From positions 1 to 22,078 of the forward strand of contig DAOTVW010000140.1 in NCBI GenBank assembly GCA_034436035.1: 22,078 nucleotides of DNA, written 5' to 3'. The notes beneath the pieces were generated by a model. That model saw nothing but the letters and a program-made list of their open reading frames with translations, searched no databases and was not told the origin of the DNA. Positions within the stretch are counted from its first letter, which is position 1, and each line of letters starts with the position of its first letter. Shown piece by piece: positions 7,043-15,029 of the stretch. This stretch comes from UBA4823 sp034436035. Lineage in GTDB: Bacteria > Chloroflexota > Anaerolineae > Anaerolineales > UBA4823. A program made the position numbers and the translations under genes.

Positions 7043-7960
7043 ATGACTATACAAAGTACTACCAATCCAGAGATCCATTCAAAACCCTCAGCGCCCTTCG
7101 ATTTGGGATTTCGGGTCAGCCAAACCTGGAAAAAGATCCGCGAATTCCTTGAATTAATATGGGCATCACCAACCGCCATGATTGGATTGGCGATAGTCTT
7201 AATTTGGGTGTTCTTAGCGATATTCGCCCCATTCTTAACCAAATATTCTCCTCTGGAGCAGGATTATAAATTTATAAATAAACCTCCAACCGCAGATCAT
7301 ATCCTTGGCACGGATCATTTAGGGCGCGATGTCTTTTCCCGCTTATTGTTTGGAGCGCGCACCATTTTATTATTGGGACCGGTTTCAGTATTTGTTGCTT
7401 TATTAATCGGGATTATGTTAGGTTTACCTGCCGGTTATTACAATGGTTGGATAGATGAAACGATCATGCGGATTTTAGATGCCTTTATGGCATTTCCGAC
7501 GATATTACTTTATATGATCATTATCTCTGCATTGGGACCTTCGCCGCTCAATGTCGTGATTGCTATTTCCATTGGCGGTACTCCTGGAATTGCCCGTTTA
7601 GTACGAGCGCTGACTATGGATATCCGCACACGGGAATACGTTAAAGCAGCAAAATTACGCGGCGATTCTGATTTCGTTATTATGGTTCGGGAGATTCTCC
7701 CTAACTGTCGGGGGCCCTTAATAGTAGATTTTCTTATGCGGGTTGGATATGCAGCATTTTATATTGGAACGCTAGGCTTTCTTGGTTTGGGGTTACCACC
7801 ACCAACACCGGATTGGGGTGGTATGGTCCAGGAAGGGCACACACGGATGACCGCCAATATTTGGCCAGTTCTCTCCGCTACATTGGCAATTGTCAGTTTG
7901 GTTATCGGATTAAATTTATTCGCGGATGGTTTACGTGAAGAATCCATGCGTTATCAATAA
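7043..7960 (+). CDS. ABC transporter permease, DppC/OppC type
   Basis: This 305-residue partner permease has a cytoplasmic N-terminal tail (about 1-45), a first helix (about 46-70, MIGLAIVLIWVFLAIFAPF) and the family motif ILGTDHLGRDVFSRLLFGAR. Several further helices follow, with the EAA-type loop YVKAAKLRGDSDFVIMVREI and the usual C-terminal NLFADGLRE. Length is normal for the family. It forms the heterodimeric channel with the upstream DppB-type permease, and the ATPase gene follows after 15 bp. Confidence 0.94.
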   Translation: MTIQSTTNPEIHSKPSAPFDLGFRVSQTWKKIREFLELIWASPTAMIGLAIVLIWVFLAIFAPFLTKYSPLEQDYKFINKPPTADHILGTDHLGRDVFSRLLFGARTILLLGPVSVFVALLIGIMLGLPAGYYNGWIDETIMRILDAFMAFPTILLYMIIISALGPSPLNVVIAISIGGTPGIARLVRALTMDIRTREYVKAAKLRGDSDFVIMVREILPNCRGPLIVDFLMRVGYAAFYIGTLGFLGLGLPPPTPDWGGMVQEGHTRMTANIWPVLSATLAIVSLVIGLNLFADGLREESMRYQ

Positions 7961-7975
7961 ATCAAGGATGGCTGG

Positions 7976-10030
7976 ATGAGTCAGGAGACAGTTCTCAAGC
8001 TGGAGAATTTAGCGATAAGCTACAAAACCCGAAAGCGGGTGATTGATGCGGTTCGAGACGTGAGTTTCACGATCCAACGCGGAGAGAACTTGGGGTTAGT
8101 AGGCGAATCGGGCTGTGGGAAAAGCACCGTGGCTTATTCGATTGTCAATTTCCTAGGGCCAAATGGTTTTGTACGCAATGGAAATATCATTTTTAAAGGG
8201 GAGCCTTTGCAAAACCGGCCCGAACGGGAATTACGTCGCTTGCGCGGCGCGGATATCTCCATGGTTTACCAGGAACCAATGTCTGCTCTCAATCCAACCA
8301 TGCGTATTCAAGATCAAATGGCAGAAAGTTTGATTGCCCACCGTGGCATCAGCAAAAAAGAGGCATACGGGGAAGTATTAGAGGCGCTCAAACGGGTTTA
8401 TATGCCAGACGCTGAAGGGACAATGACGCGCTATCCGCATCAGTTATCCGGTGGACAGCAGCAACGGGTGTTAATTGCCATGGCTTTATTGAATAACCCC
8501 TCGTTATTGATTATGGATGAACCCACCACAGCATTAGATGTGACGGTTGAAGCAGCCGTTTTAGATTTGATAGCCGAGTTACAAGAACAGTTTCAAACCG
8601 CTACTCTTTATATTAGTCATAATATGGGGGTTGTGGCGCGGGTTTCTCATAAAGTTGCGGTGATGTATGCAGGGGAAATTGTTGAGTTGTCTGATGCAAA
8701 AACGATTTTTCATCGTCCATTACATCCCTATACAATGGGCTTGATGAAATGTTTGCCCGATGTGGATGCGCCAAAAGGAACGCGCAAATTGCACCCCATA
8801 ACCGGTCGAGTTCCTGCGCCAGATCAGTTGCCAAATGGATGTATCTTTTCACCGCGCTGTGAATTTGCCCAAACCGGCTGTTTTGAGACACACCCCATTT
8901 TAAGGGAAATTGAAAATGGGCATCAGGTGCGCTGCTTGCGGGCGGACGAGTGGTTAGGTGAAAAACGCATCTGGTCTGGTGAAGATATCGGAGAACCTTG
9001 TGTCGAACGAGCCGGCGAATCTACTCAACAGTTACTTTCGCTCGATAAGATTAAAGTCTATTATCCGATCCCATTTAAGACTGTGCGCGGATTTTTTGGG
9101 TTAGAAAAACGGGAATATGTGCGTGCAGTGGATGGGATTAGTTTGCAAATTAAAAAAGGGCGTACCTTAGGGGTAGTTGGTGAATCGGGTTGTGGGAAAA
9201 GCTCTGTTGCCCGCGCGATTGTTGGGCTGGAAGCAATTTACTCCGGAAAGATGGACTTTTTAGGGTTAGATATTTCCAAGCCACTTAACAAGCGAAACAT
9301 TGCAACTATTCGGCAAATGCAAATGGTATTTCAAGACCCCAATAGTGTTCTCAACCCGTCTTATTGTGTTGGAGATCAAATTGCATTTACCTTGAAGCGT
9401 TTTCGAACAGTCGCAAGGGATCAGATTCAAACCGAGGTAGAACGGTTACTCTGTGCAGTCAAGCTCGACGAGAGTTATTATTACCGAATGCCACGGCAAT
9501 TGAGCGGTGGAGAAAAGCAACGAATTGGGATTGCCAGAGCTATCGCTTCAAACCCGGCGTTGCTAATTTGTGATGAACCGGTTTCAGCGTTAGATGTTTC
9601 TGTTCAAGCGGCGATATTGAATTTGTTACTAGAAATACAAACCAGCCAAGATACAACCATGATATTAATTTCCCACGATTTGAGTACGGTTCGCTTTTTT
9701 TCTGATGATGTAGCCGTAATGTATTTGGGAAAAATTATGGAAATCGGGGATTGTGAATCCATTTATCAACCGCCATATCACCCCTATACTGCTGCACTAT
9801 TAGCAGCTGTACCGCGCCCTAATCCAGATTTACAAGCTACCCATGTGCGCCTGTATGGACGTGTTCCCAGTGCTGTCCATCCACCCAGTGGTTGCCGTTT
9901 TCACACCCGTTGTCCTTTCAAAATAGGGGAAATTTGTGAAACAGAAGAACCGATGTTACGGAATTTGGGCGGAAATCACTATATCGCCTGCCACCTAAGT
10001 GATGATGAAATGAACCACATTATTCCATAA
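7976..10030 (+). CDS. Fused double ATPase of peptide/nickel-type ABC transporter (DppD-DppF fusion)
   Basis: This 684-residue cytoplasmic protein powers the importer. The first ATPase (about 5-325) shows Walker A GESGCGKST (43-51), Q-loop Gln100, LSGGQ (157-161), Walker B LLIMDEP (177-183) and H-loop His215. The second (about 352-675) shows Walker A GESGCGKSS (402-410), LSGGE (509-513), LLICDEP (529-535) and a His in LISHDLS. Each half ends with the oligopeptide-transporter C-terminal four-Cys signature (Cys289, 295, 302, 320; and Cys640, 646, 654, 672), which in this family can bind an Fe-S cluster. DppD and DppF are usually separate proteins; fused forms occur in several phyla. RBS AAGGATGG precedes the ATG. 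Confidence 0.94.
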   Translation: MSQETVLKLENLAISYKTRKRVIDAVRDVSFTIQRGENLGLVGESGCGKSTVAYSIVNFLGPNGFVRNGNIIFKGEPLQNRPERELRRLRGADISMVYQEPMSALNPTMRIQDQMAESLIAHRGISKKEAYGEVLEALKRVYMPDAEGTMTRYPHQLSGGQQQRVLIAMALLNNPSLLIMDEPTTALDVTVEAAVLDLIAELQEQFQTATLYISHNMGVVARVSHKVAVMYAGEIVELSDAKTIFHRPLHPYTMGLMKCLPDVDAPKGTRKLHPITGRVPAPDQLPNGCIFSPRCEFAQTGCFETHPILREIENGHQVRCLRADEWLGEKRIWSGEDIGEPCVERAGESTQQLLSLDKIKVYYPIPFKTVRGFFGLEKREYVRAVDGISLQIKKGRTLGVVGESGCGKSSVARAIVGLEAIYSGKMDFLGLDISKPLNKRNIATIRQMQMVFQDPNSVLNPSYCVGDQIAFTLKRFRTVARDQIQTEVERLLCAVKLDESYYYRMPRQLSGGEKQRIGIARAIASNPALLICDEPVSALDVSVQAAILNLLLEIQTSQDTTMILISHDLSTVRFFSDDVAVMYLGKIMEIGDCESIYQPPYHPYTAALLAAVPRPNPDLQATHVRLYGRVPSAVHPPSGCRFHTRCPFKIGEICETEEPMLRNLGGNHYIACHLSDDEMNHIIP

Positions 10031-10071
10031 AATTATTTGGATTATTCTACGATTCAGAAAGGTATTGACTT

Positions 10072-11316
10072 ATGCATAACGATAAACCCTTCTTCCTGCG
10101 CGATCCCTGGAAATATCAAGTGAGCAAAAACAAACCATCTGCACTGGATGAAAACCTTGGTTTTAATACCCGTGCATTACATAGCGGATTTCATCCCCTC
10201 AAGGATGTGAATGAGTTTCGTTCCTTTGTCCCGCCAATTGTGCAATCCATGACTTATCCGTATGAGAGTTTTGAACAATTCCCAAATTATATCTATGGAC
10301 GAAGTAAGACACCAACGGTGAGTGTGCTCGAAAAGCGCCTTGCTGCATTGGAAGGCGGGGAGGGGTGTGTTACCGCTGGAAGTGGATCACAGGCATTGTT
10401 TAACCTCATTTTTACCATTGCACGCCCCGGTGACAATGTCGTTACGACATTGAATACCTTCGGGGAAGGTTATAAACAGGCTGCCTCGATCTTCCCGGAG
10501 CGCTGTAACGTGGAGTTCCGTTTTGTGAAAGACTTTACCAACCCATTAGCCTGGGAGAAAATGATCGACGATCGTACCAAGCTGGTTTGGGTGGAAACGC
10601 CAAGTAACCCATGCTTGTTGGTGACGGATATAGCAGCAGTGGCGGAAGTTGCCCATCGGAAAGGCGTGCCGCTCATGGTGGATAATACCACTGCCACCGC
10701 TGCATTGCAAAAACCTTTACAATTAGGCGCGGATATTGTCCTTTTATCGCTGACAAAGTTCTTGAGCGGGAATGCGACTGTATTAGGCGGCGCAGTTGTT
10801 GGGCCAGAAGACCTGGTTGAAGATATCCGCTGGAATACAACCGAGTTCGTTGGGGCAATCCTCCAACCGTTTGAAGCTTGGTTAATGTTGCAATATTTAG
10901 AAACCTTATCGCTGCGCATGGAACGGCACAGCTTTAATGCCCAACGGATTGCAGAATTTCTCAATTCTCACCCGAAAGTGAAATGGGTAAATTATCCAGG
11001 ATTACCCAGTCATCCACAGTATGAATTAGGGCAACGCCAAATGAAAGCCAGTGGTGGTTTGTTATCCTTTGTGGTAGGAAATGGAATGCAGGGAGCTGCG
11101 ACGGTGATGAATGCTTTGAAATTGATCACGCACGCGGTAACCTTTGGCACCAGCCGTACCATTTGTATGCATCCCCGCACGATCACCCATGAGCATATGA
11201 CTCAGGAAGAGAGGGATGAGGCTGGTATCGATGATGGTTTAATTCGCCTTTCGGTTGGATTGGAAGATGTAGATGATTTGATCGCGGATTTAGACCAAGC
11301 CTTGGCGAAGCTTTAG
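10072..11316 (+). CDS. Cys/Met-metabolism PLP-dependent lyase or transferase
   Basis: This 414-residue fold-type I PLP enzyme belongs to the family of cystathionine gamma-synthase/lyase, methionine gamma-lyase and O-acetylhomoserine sulfhydrylase. The PLP lysine is Lys229 in SLTKFLSGN, with Asp204 in VDNT contacting the pyridine ring, and YGR (75-77) is the cross-subunit phosphate site. An N-terminal extension of about 25 residues precedes LGFNTRALHSGF. Where many relatives have SATKYLNGHSD, this protein has SLTKFLSGNAT. The loop usually carrying the PLP-stacking Tyr reads TLNTFGEGYKQ, so the exact reaction (gamma-elimination, gamma-replacement or other) should not be assumed. RBS AGAAAGGT lies about 8 bases upstream. 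In this operon it could cleave the demethylated amino acid, for example a methionine- or homoserine-like product; this is inference. Confidence 0.88.
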   Translation: MHNDKPFFLRDPWKYQVSKNKPSALDENLGFNTRALHSGFHPLKDVNEFRSFVPPIVQSMTYPYESFEQFPNYIYGRSKTPTVSVLEKRLAALEGGEGCVTAGSGSQALFNLIFTIARPGDNVVTTLNTFGEGYKQAASIFPERCNVEFRFVKDFTNPLAWEKMIDDRTKLVWVETPSNPCLLVTDIAAVAEVAHRKGVPLMVDNTTATAALQKPLQLGADIVLLSLTKFLSGNATVLGGAVVGPEDLVEDIRWNTTEFVGAILQPFEAWLMLQYLETLSLRMERHSFNAQRIAEFLNSHPKVKWVNYPGLPSHPQYELGQRQMKASGGLLSFVVGNGMQGAATVMNALKLITHAVTFGTSRTICMHPRTITHEHMTQEERDEAGIDDGLIRLSVGLEDVDDLIADLDQALAKL

Positions 11317-11337
11317 GTTATGAAGCAAGATAACCTA
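11314..11337 (+). repeat. Short hairpin overlapping the lyase stop codon
   Basis: TAGGTTAT (11314-11321) and ATAACCTA (11330-11337) form an 8-bp AT-rich stem with an 8-nt loop; the first arm includes the stop codon. A second short inverted pair, GTAGATT (11353-11359) and AATCTAC (11382-11388), lies in the same 83-bp gap. There is no U-run, so this is probably not a terminator. Confidence 0.4.
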
Positions 11338-11399
11338 TTCAAAACATAAAAGGTAGATTGGACATTGTATACCGGATTGCGAATCTACTGGACTAATTT

Positions 11400-12380
11400 A
11401 TGATAGAGCAGTCTCTTCCGAATTTGGCAATCACTGTCGCTGATGCACAACGAGCGTTATCGTACTTGCGGCAAGAAGGGCTGCAATCCAGTCCACTCAT
11501 TTTGTGCGCGGGATTTCCATCAAAAGGAAACATATACCTGAAAATGGAAAACCTACAGCCTACCGGATCATTCAAAATCCGTGCTGCGCAATGGGCAATC
11601 CATTCCTATCGCGAGCAAGTAGATGACCAGGGAGTCTGGACTGCTAGCGCTGGGAACATGGGTAAAGCTCTCGCTTATTGTGCTAAGCTGGCACAAATTC
11701 CTTGTACTGTGATTGTCCCCGATGATGCACCGCGTGGAAAAGTTCAAGCTATTCAGGCGTTTGGGGCGAAAATTGTGAGTGTGCCTTTTTCAACCTATCA
11801 GCAGATACAGGTCAACAGTCAATATCCCGCTGTAAAAGGTTTGTTCATTCATCCCTTTGCAGATCCGGCGGTAGTGACCGCCAATGCCACCATCGCGCTG
11901 GAAATCCTTGAACAAATAACCGATTGTGATGCGATCTTCCTTCCTTATGGAGGAGGCGGGTTAACTTGTGGGATTGCTCAAATGATGAAGAGCATCAAAC
12001 CACATATTCAAATCGTTGCATGCGAAGTAGAGACTGCCACACCGCTCACCAGTTCATTGCAAGCAGGAAAACCTGTAAACACATCCTATCGCGCTAGTTT
12101 TATTTCTGGTATGGGGGCTCCATTTGTTTTTCCTCAAATGTGGGAGTGGGCGCAAAAGTTAGTCGATCGAACCGAAGTTGTCCGTTTAACCGAGGTAGCG
12201 GAAGCGATCCGACTGCTGGCTCATGACCATCATGTGATTGCAGAAGGAGCTGCGGCAGTCAGTCTCGCAGCCGCATTCAAGGATTCCAATAAATGGGAAA
12301 GAGTGGTTTGTCTGGTTACTGGCGGAAATATAAATGATGATCATTTGATGACGATTTTGAAAGGCAATGTACCAGTTTAG
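11400..12380 (+). CDS. Threonine/serine dehydratase-like PLP enzyme (fold type II)
   Basis: This 326-residue cytoplasmic enzyme has Lys59 in the conserved LQPTGSFKIRAA as the PLP Schiff base. TASAGNMGKALA is the substrate-carboxylate loop (classically ASAGNHAQ), PYGGGGLTCGIA (near residue 180) is the phosphate-binding glycine loop, and VTGGNIN near the C-terminus contacts the pyridine nitrogen (Ser in most relatives). It lacks the C-terminal ACT regulatory domain of biosynthetic IlvA, so it fits a catabolic TdcB or serine-racemase-like enzyme. The change of AGNHAQ to AGNMGK suggests an altered substrate. Its last 14 bases overlap the next gene, implying translational coupling. Likely reaction: beta-elimination of a hydroxy or other beta-substituted amino acid to a keto acid plus ammonia. 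Confidence 0.87.
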   Translation: MIEQSLPNLAITVADAQRALSYLRQEGLQSSPLILCAGFPSKGNIYLKMENLQPTGSFKIRAAQWAIHSYREQVDDQGVWTASAGNMGKALAYCAKLAQIPCTVIVPDDAPRGKVQAIQAFGAKIVSVPFSTYQQIQVNSQYPAVKGLFIHPFADPAVVTANATIALEILEQITDCDAIFLPYGGGGLTCGIAQMMKSIKPHIQIVACEVETATPLTSSLQAGKPVNTSYRASFISGMGAPFVFPQMWEWAQKLVDRTEVVRLTEVAEAIRLLAHDHHVIAEGAAAVSLAAAFKDSNKWERVVCLVTGGNINDDHLMTILKGNVPV

Positions 12381-13152
12381 AGACTTTGGAATTAAACGGA
12401 TTGAGGCGCGACCCAACCAATACCTTTCTGGAATGGGTTTGGGGATATTGCTATTAGACGATTATTATCCGGCTTTTCCAGGGGACGTGCGTAATCCCAG
12501 TGCTTATCCATTCCCAATTCAATATGAAGTTGTGGAAGGGGTGGATATTTATCGCTTGGTACGCGGAGAAGATAAAGCATCTTGTTTGCAACCGATTCTG
12601 AATGCTGCCCGAAAACTGGAAAAGTTAGGCTGCCGGGCGATATTAGGGGAATGCGGTTATTTTGCCTATTTTCAACGTGAAGTCGCTTCTGCCATCCAAA
12701 AACCAGTTTTTATGTCCAGTTTGTTACAAGTCCCTCTTGCCCAACAGATTGTGGGAAAATCCCAGGTGGTAGGGATTTTAGTGGCGAATTCTCAGTTCCT
12801 AACGGAAGAACATCTTAAGTCGGTCGGTATTGAGCTGGGAAGTAATTATGTGATCGGAGGCGCAATGGATGATGGACGTTGTGTTGAATTTGATCACTTA
12901 TGGACTGCTGGGATCAGACCTAGTATTCCCCAAGCGGATTATGAGAAAGCGGAAAAAGAATTTTTAGCTGTTGCAGAAGAATTTTATCGTGCACATCCCA
13001 ATATGGGAGCGATGGTTTTAGAATGCACAGGTTTTCCACCATTCGCGCGGGCATTGCAGCGTATCATTGATATACCCATTTTTAGTTGGGGTACCATGAT
13101 GGAATATGCTTATGCAGTGGTGGTGCATCGTGATTATTATGGACATGTATAA
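12367..13152 (+). CDS. Asp/Glu/hydantoin racemase-superfamily protein
   Basis: This 261-residue cytoplasmic protein has two pseudo-symmetric alpha/beta halves. The two candidate catalytic cysteines are visible: Cys96 in ILGECGYF and Cys220 in VLECTGFPPF, each at the position used for proton transfer in aspartate/glutamate racemases. Many relatives of this kind are annotated only as 'aspartate/glutamate racemase family'; some are racemases, others isomerases or decarboxylases. The start overlaps the end of the dehydratase gene by 14 bp, and the next gene follows after 25 bp, so the three are tightly co-translated. The role in the operon may be to invert the alpha carbon of the substrate or an intermediate so that the PLP enzymes can act; this is inference. 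Confidence 0.78.
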   Translation: MYQFRDFGIKRIEARPNQYLSGMGLGILLLDDYYPAFPGDVRNPSAYPFPIQYEVVEGVDIYRLVRGEDKASCLQPILNAARKLEKLGCRAILGECGYFAYFQREVASAIQKPVFMSSLLQVPLAQQIVGKSQVVGILVANSQFLTEEHLKSVGIELGSNYVIGGAMDDGRCVEFDHLWTAGIRPSIPQADYEKAEKEFLAVAEEFYRAHPNMGAMVLECTGFPPFARALQRIIDIPIFSWGTMMEYAYAVVVHRDYYGHV

Positions 13153-13177
13153 TGATTTTATTTAATGAGGTAATCCC

Positions 13178-14632
13178 ATGATTATCAGCAATTATTCTGC
13201 TCACCAAACACCTCAGTTTCGAGTTTTATCAGATGCACAATGTCAGGAAATTTACCTGAATGCTTTAGAAGTGCTACAACGGGTTGGTGTGCTTGTTCAC
13301 AATGGTCAAGCTCGCCAAATCCTGCAAGAATCCGGTTGCCGGATAGAGGGAGAAAGGGCAATCATCCCATCCCATATCGTTCAACAAGCAATTGCCAGCA
13401 CACCGCGAACTTTCACTATTTTTGGAAAAACTCCGGAATTTGATATTCGGGTTGCGGCGGATCGGGTGCATTTTGGTCCAGGACCGACCTGTACATATTT
13501 TATTGATCCCCAGAGTGGTGAAAGGCGCCGGGCGAGACGTGGTGATGCGGCAATGGTAGCAAAAGTTTGCGATGGGTTGGAAAATCTGGATTATTTGATG
13601 AGCTTAAGCATTTTCGATGATGTCACTGCTGATTTATCTCCGTTATACGAATTTACTGAGATGATCACCCAAAGCCGGAAACCGGTTATCGCTTGGGCTA
13701 CCAAACCAGAAGTCTTGGCAGAAATATATAAAGTAGCTGCCGTCATTGCTGGTGGGGAAAACCAGTTAAGAAAAAAGCCGAACTTTGCTTTTTTCGGCAC
13801 CTATGAATCGCCTTTAGGATTAGCTGATGGGCAAATTGGTTGTATGTTATGGGCAGCCGAGCATGGGATTCCCGCCATTTGTTTGGGGGGTCCCACGGTT
13901 GGATTAGAATCACCGCCAACAGGTGCAGGTGCATTGGTGTTATTTTTGGCCGCTTCATTGAGTGCGCTAACCATCGTCCAACTGGCTCAACCCGGAGCAG
14001 CCATGATGATTGGTGCTGCACTGGGGGCGATGGACTTACGGACTGCCCGTCCTGCTTATGGCTCTCCGGAGATGAGCCTTTATACCGCTGCTGCTATGGA
14101 TATCGCACGTTATTTAGGCTTACCGTTTATGGGTACCGCTGGTGCTTCGGAGAGCAAACAAGTGGATGCTCAAGCAGCTGTCGAAATATCCATGCAGATA
14201 TTGCTTTCTGCATTAAGCGGAGCTTCGCTCGTCCATGATGTAGGGTTTCTCGATTGTGCCGATATCGGTTCTCTAGAATTGCTTGTGCTCGCTGATGAGG
14301 TTATCGCTATGGCAAAGCGGATCATGCGCGGAGTGGAAGTGAAGCCTCAAACGATAATGCTGGATTTAATCGAAAAAGTTGGACCAGGAGAACATTATCT
14401 ATCCCAGGCAAAAGCAGTATCTTTATGTAAACAAGAGATTTGGGTGCCCAAAGTATTCGACCGGAATGCCCATGTCGTTTGGGAAAGGAATGGTTCTAAA
14501 TCCATGGACGAACGGTTGCATGAAAGATTACTGGCAATATTAGAAAAGCACACCATGCCTTCCATCGCGGAAGGGAGCTTAACGGAAATTCAGTCAATCA
14601 TAGAGAGTGCAGAAGCAAGGTTTCGCGCATAA
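13178..14632 (+). CDS. MttB-family corrinoid-dependent methyltransferase, non-pyrrolysine (copy 2)
   Basis: This second 484-residue member of the trimethylamine/betaine methyltransferase superfamily aligns end to end with the protein at 4210. Matching segments include FGPGPTCTYFIDPQSGERRR (about 99-118), TAGASESKQVDAQAAVE (320-336) and HDVGFLD (353-359). It is clearly diverged: the equivalent of GLGGSTDSKVLDQQ is here MGTAGASESKQVDAQ, so the substrate site may differ. There is no in-frame TAG, so no pyrrolysine. RBS GAGGTAA is about 7 bases before the ATG. It is the last gene of the rightward operon and ends at a strong terminator. Two copies in one operon could demethylate successive intermediates or two related substrates. 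It shares the single corrinoid protein in this window unless another is elsewhere. Confidence 0.9.
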   Translation: MIISNYSAHQTPQFRVLSDAQCQEIYLNALEVLQRVGVLVHNGQARQILQESGCRIEGERAIIPSHIVQQAIASTPRTFTIFGKTPEFDIRVAADRVHFGPGPTCTYFIDPQSGERRRARRGDAAMVAKVCDGLENLDYLMSLSIFDDVTADLSPLYEFTEMITQSRKPVIAWATKPEVLAEIYKVAAVIAGGENQLRKKPNFAFFGTYESPLGLADGQIGCMLWAAEHGIPAICLGGPTVGLESPPTGAGALVLFLAASLSALTIVQLAQPGAAMMIGAALGAMDLRTARPAYGSPEMSLYTAAAMDIARYLGLPFMGTAGASESKQVDAQAAVEISMQILLSALSGASLVHDVGFLDCADIGSLELLVLADEVIAMAKRIMRGVEVKPQTIMLDLIEKVGPGEHYLSQAKAVSLCKQEIWVPKVFDRNAHVVWERNGSKSMDERLHERLLAILEKHTMPSIAEGSLTEIQSIIESAEARFRA

Positions 14633-14644
14633 TAATGTGGAATT

Positions 14645-14667
14645 AGCCCGCGTTCGCGGGCTTTTCT
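14645..14667 (+). terminator. Intrinsic terminator of the rightward operon
   Basis: AGCCCGCG and CGCGGGCT form a perfect 8-bp GC-rich stem with a TT loop, followed by TTTCT. It starts 13 bases after the second mttB-like stop and lies between two converging operons. The minus-strand side lacks a U-run, so it is mainly a rightward terminator. Confidence 0.85.
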
Positions 14668-14673
14668 CTACAT

Positions 14674-15018
14674 TTATTGCAGGTGGAGAAGTATTTTCCC
14701 ACTGCTCCAAAGTTCTTCGAGTTTATAATAATTGCGCCGCTCAGGGGAGAAGACATGTAAAATAACATCCCCAAAATCGACTAAGATCCAGCCATCCATC
14801 CCTTCCCCTTCAATACGGCCTTTCAAGTGATATTGATTTCGTACGGACTCAACCGCTGCATCTGCCAATGCTTGGAGCATACGATCGCTCGTTCCGCTAC
14901 ACAGGATAAAGAAATCAGCAAAGGGGATGATCTCACGCAAGTCTAAAAGCAAAATGTCTTCCCCTTTTTTGCTTTCCAAAATATCAACAATGTTCCTTGC
15001 CAGTTCTAATGCGTCCAG
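14674..15018 (-). CDS. rsfS: Ribosome silencing factor RsfS
   Basis: RsfS binds ribosomal protein uL14 and blocks joining of 30S and 50S subunits when nutrients are scarce. Conserved features are KKGEDILLLDLR, FADFFILCSGTSDRMLQALAD and GWILVDFGDVILHVF. The usual N-terminal helix is encoded upstream of the nearest standard start: LDALELARNIVDILE is readable from 15018 to 14977, but the frame has only a TTG (14979), lying inside the helix. A TGA at 15024-15022 closes the frame above. GAGGTG (15028-15023) lies just before CTG 15018, so I propose CTG as start, giving 114 residues, normal for the family; AUU or TTG starts are less convincing. It lies 11 bp after thpR and is probably translationally coupled to it. 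Confidence 0.88.
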   Translation of the reverse strand: MDALELARNIVDILESKKGEDILLLDLREIIPFADFFILCSGTSDRMLQALADAAVESVRNQYHLKGRIEGEGMDGWILVDFGDVILHVFSPERRNYYKLEELWSSGKILLHLQ

Positions 15019-15029
15019 AGTTCACCTCG

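Noticed and set aside
10470..10964. Leftward open frame of 164 codons opposite the Cys/Met-type lyase
   Set aside because: It is a shadow frame of a well-supported gene and has Ser/Thr/Arg-rich low-information composition.
11353..11388. Possible internal promoter or terminator in the gap before the dehydratase gene
   Set aside because: The inverted pair is only 7 bp with a 22-nt loop, there is no U-run, and no convincing -35/-10 pair is present.
13840..14238. Rightward frame of 132 codons inside the second mttB-like gene
   Set aside because: It is an alternative frame of a conserved gene, Cys/Arg-rich, with no start signals.
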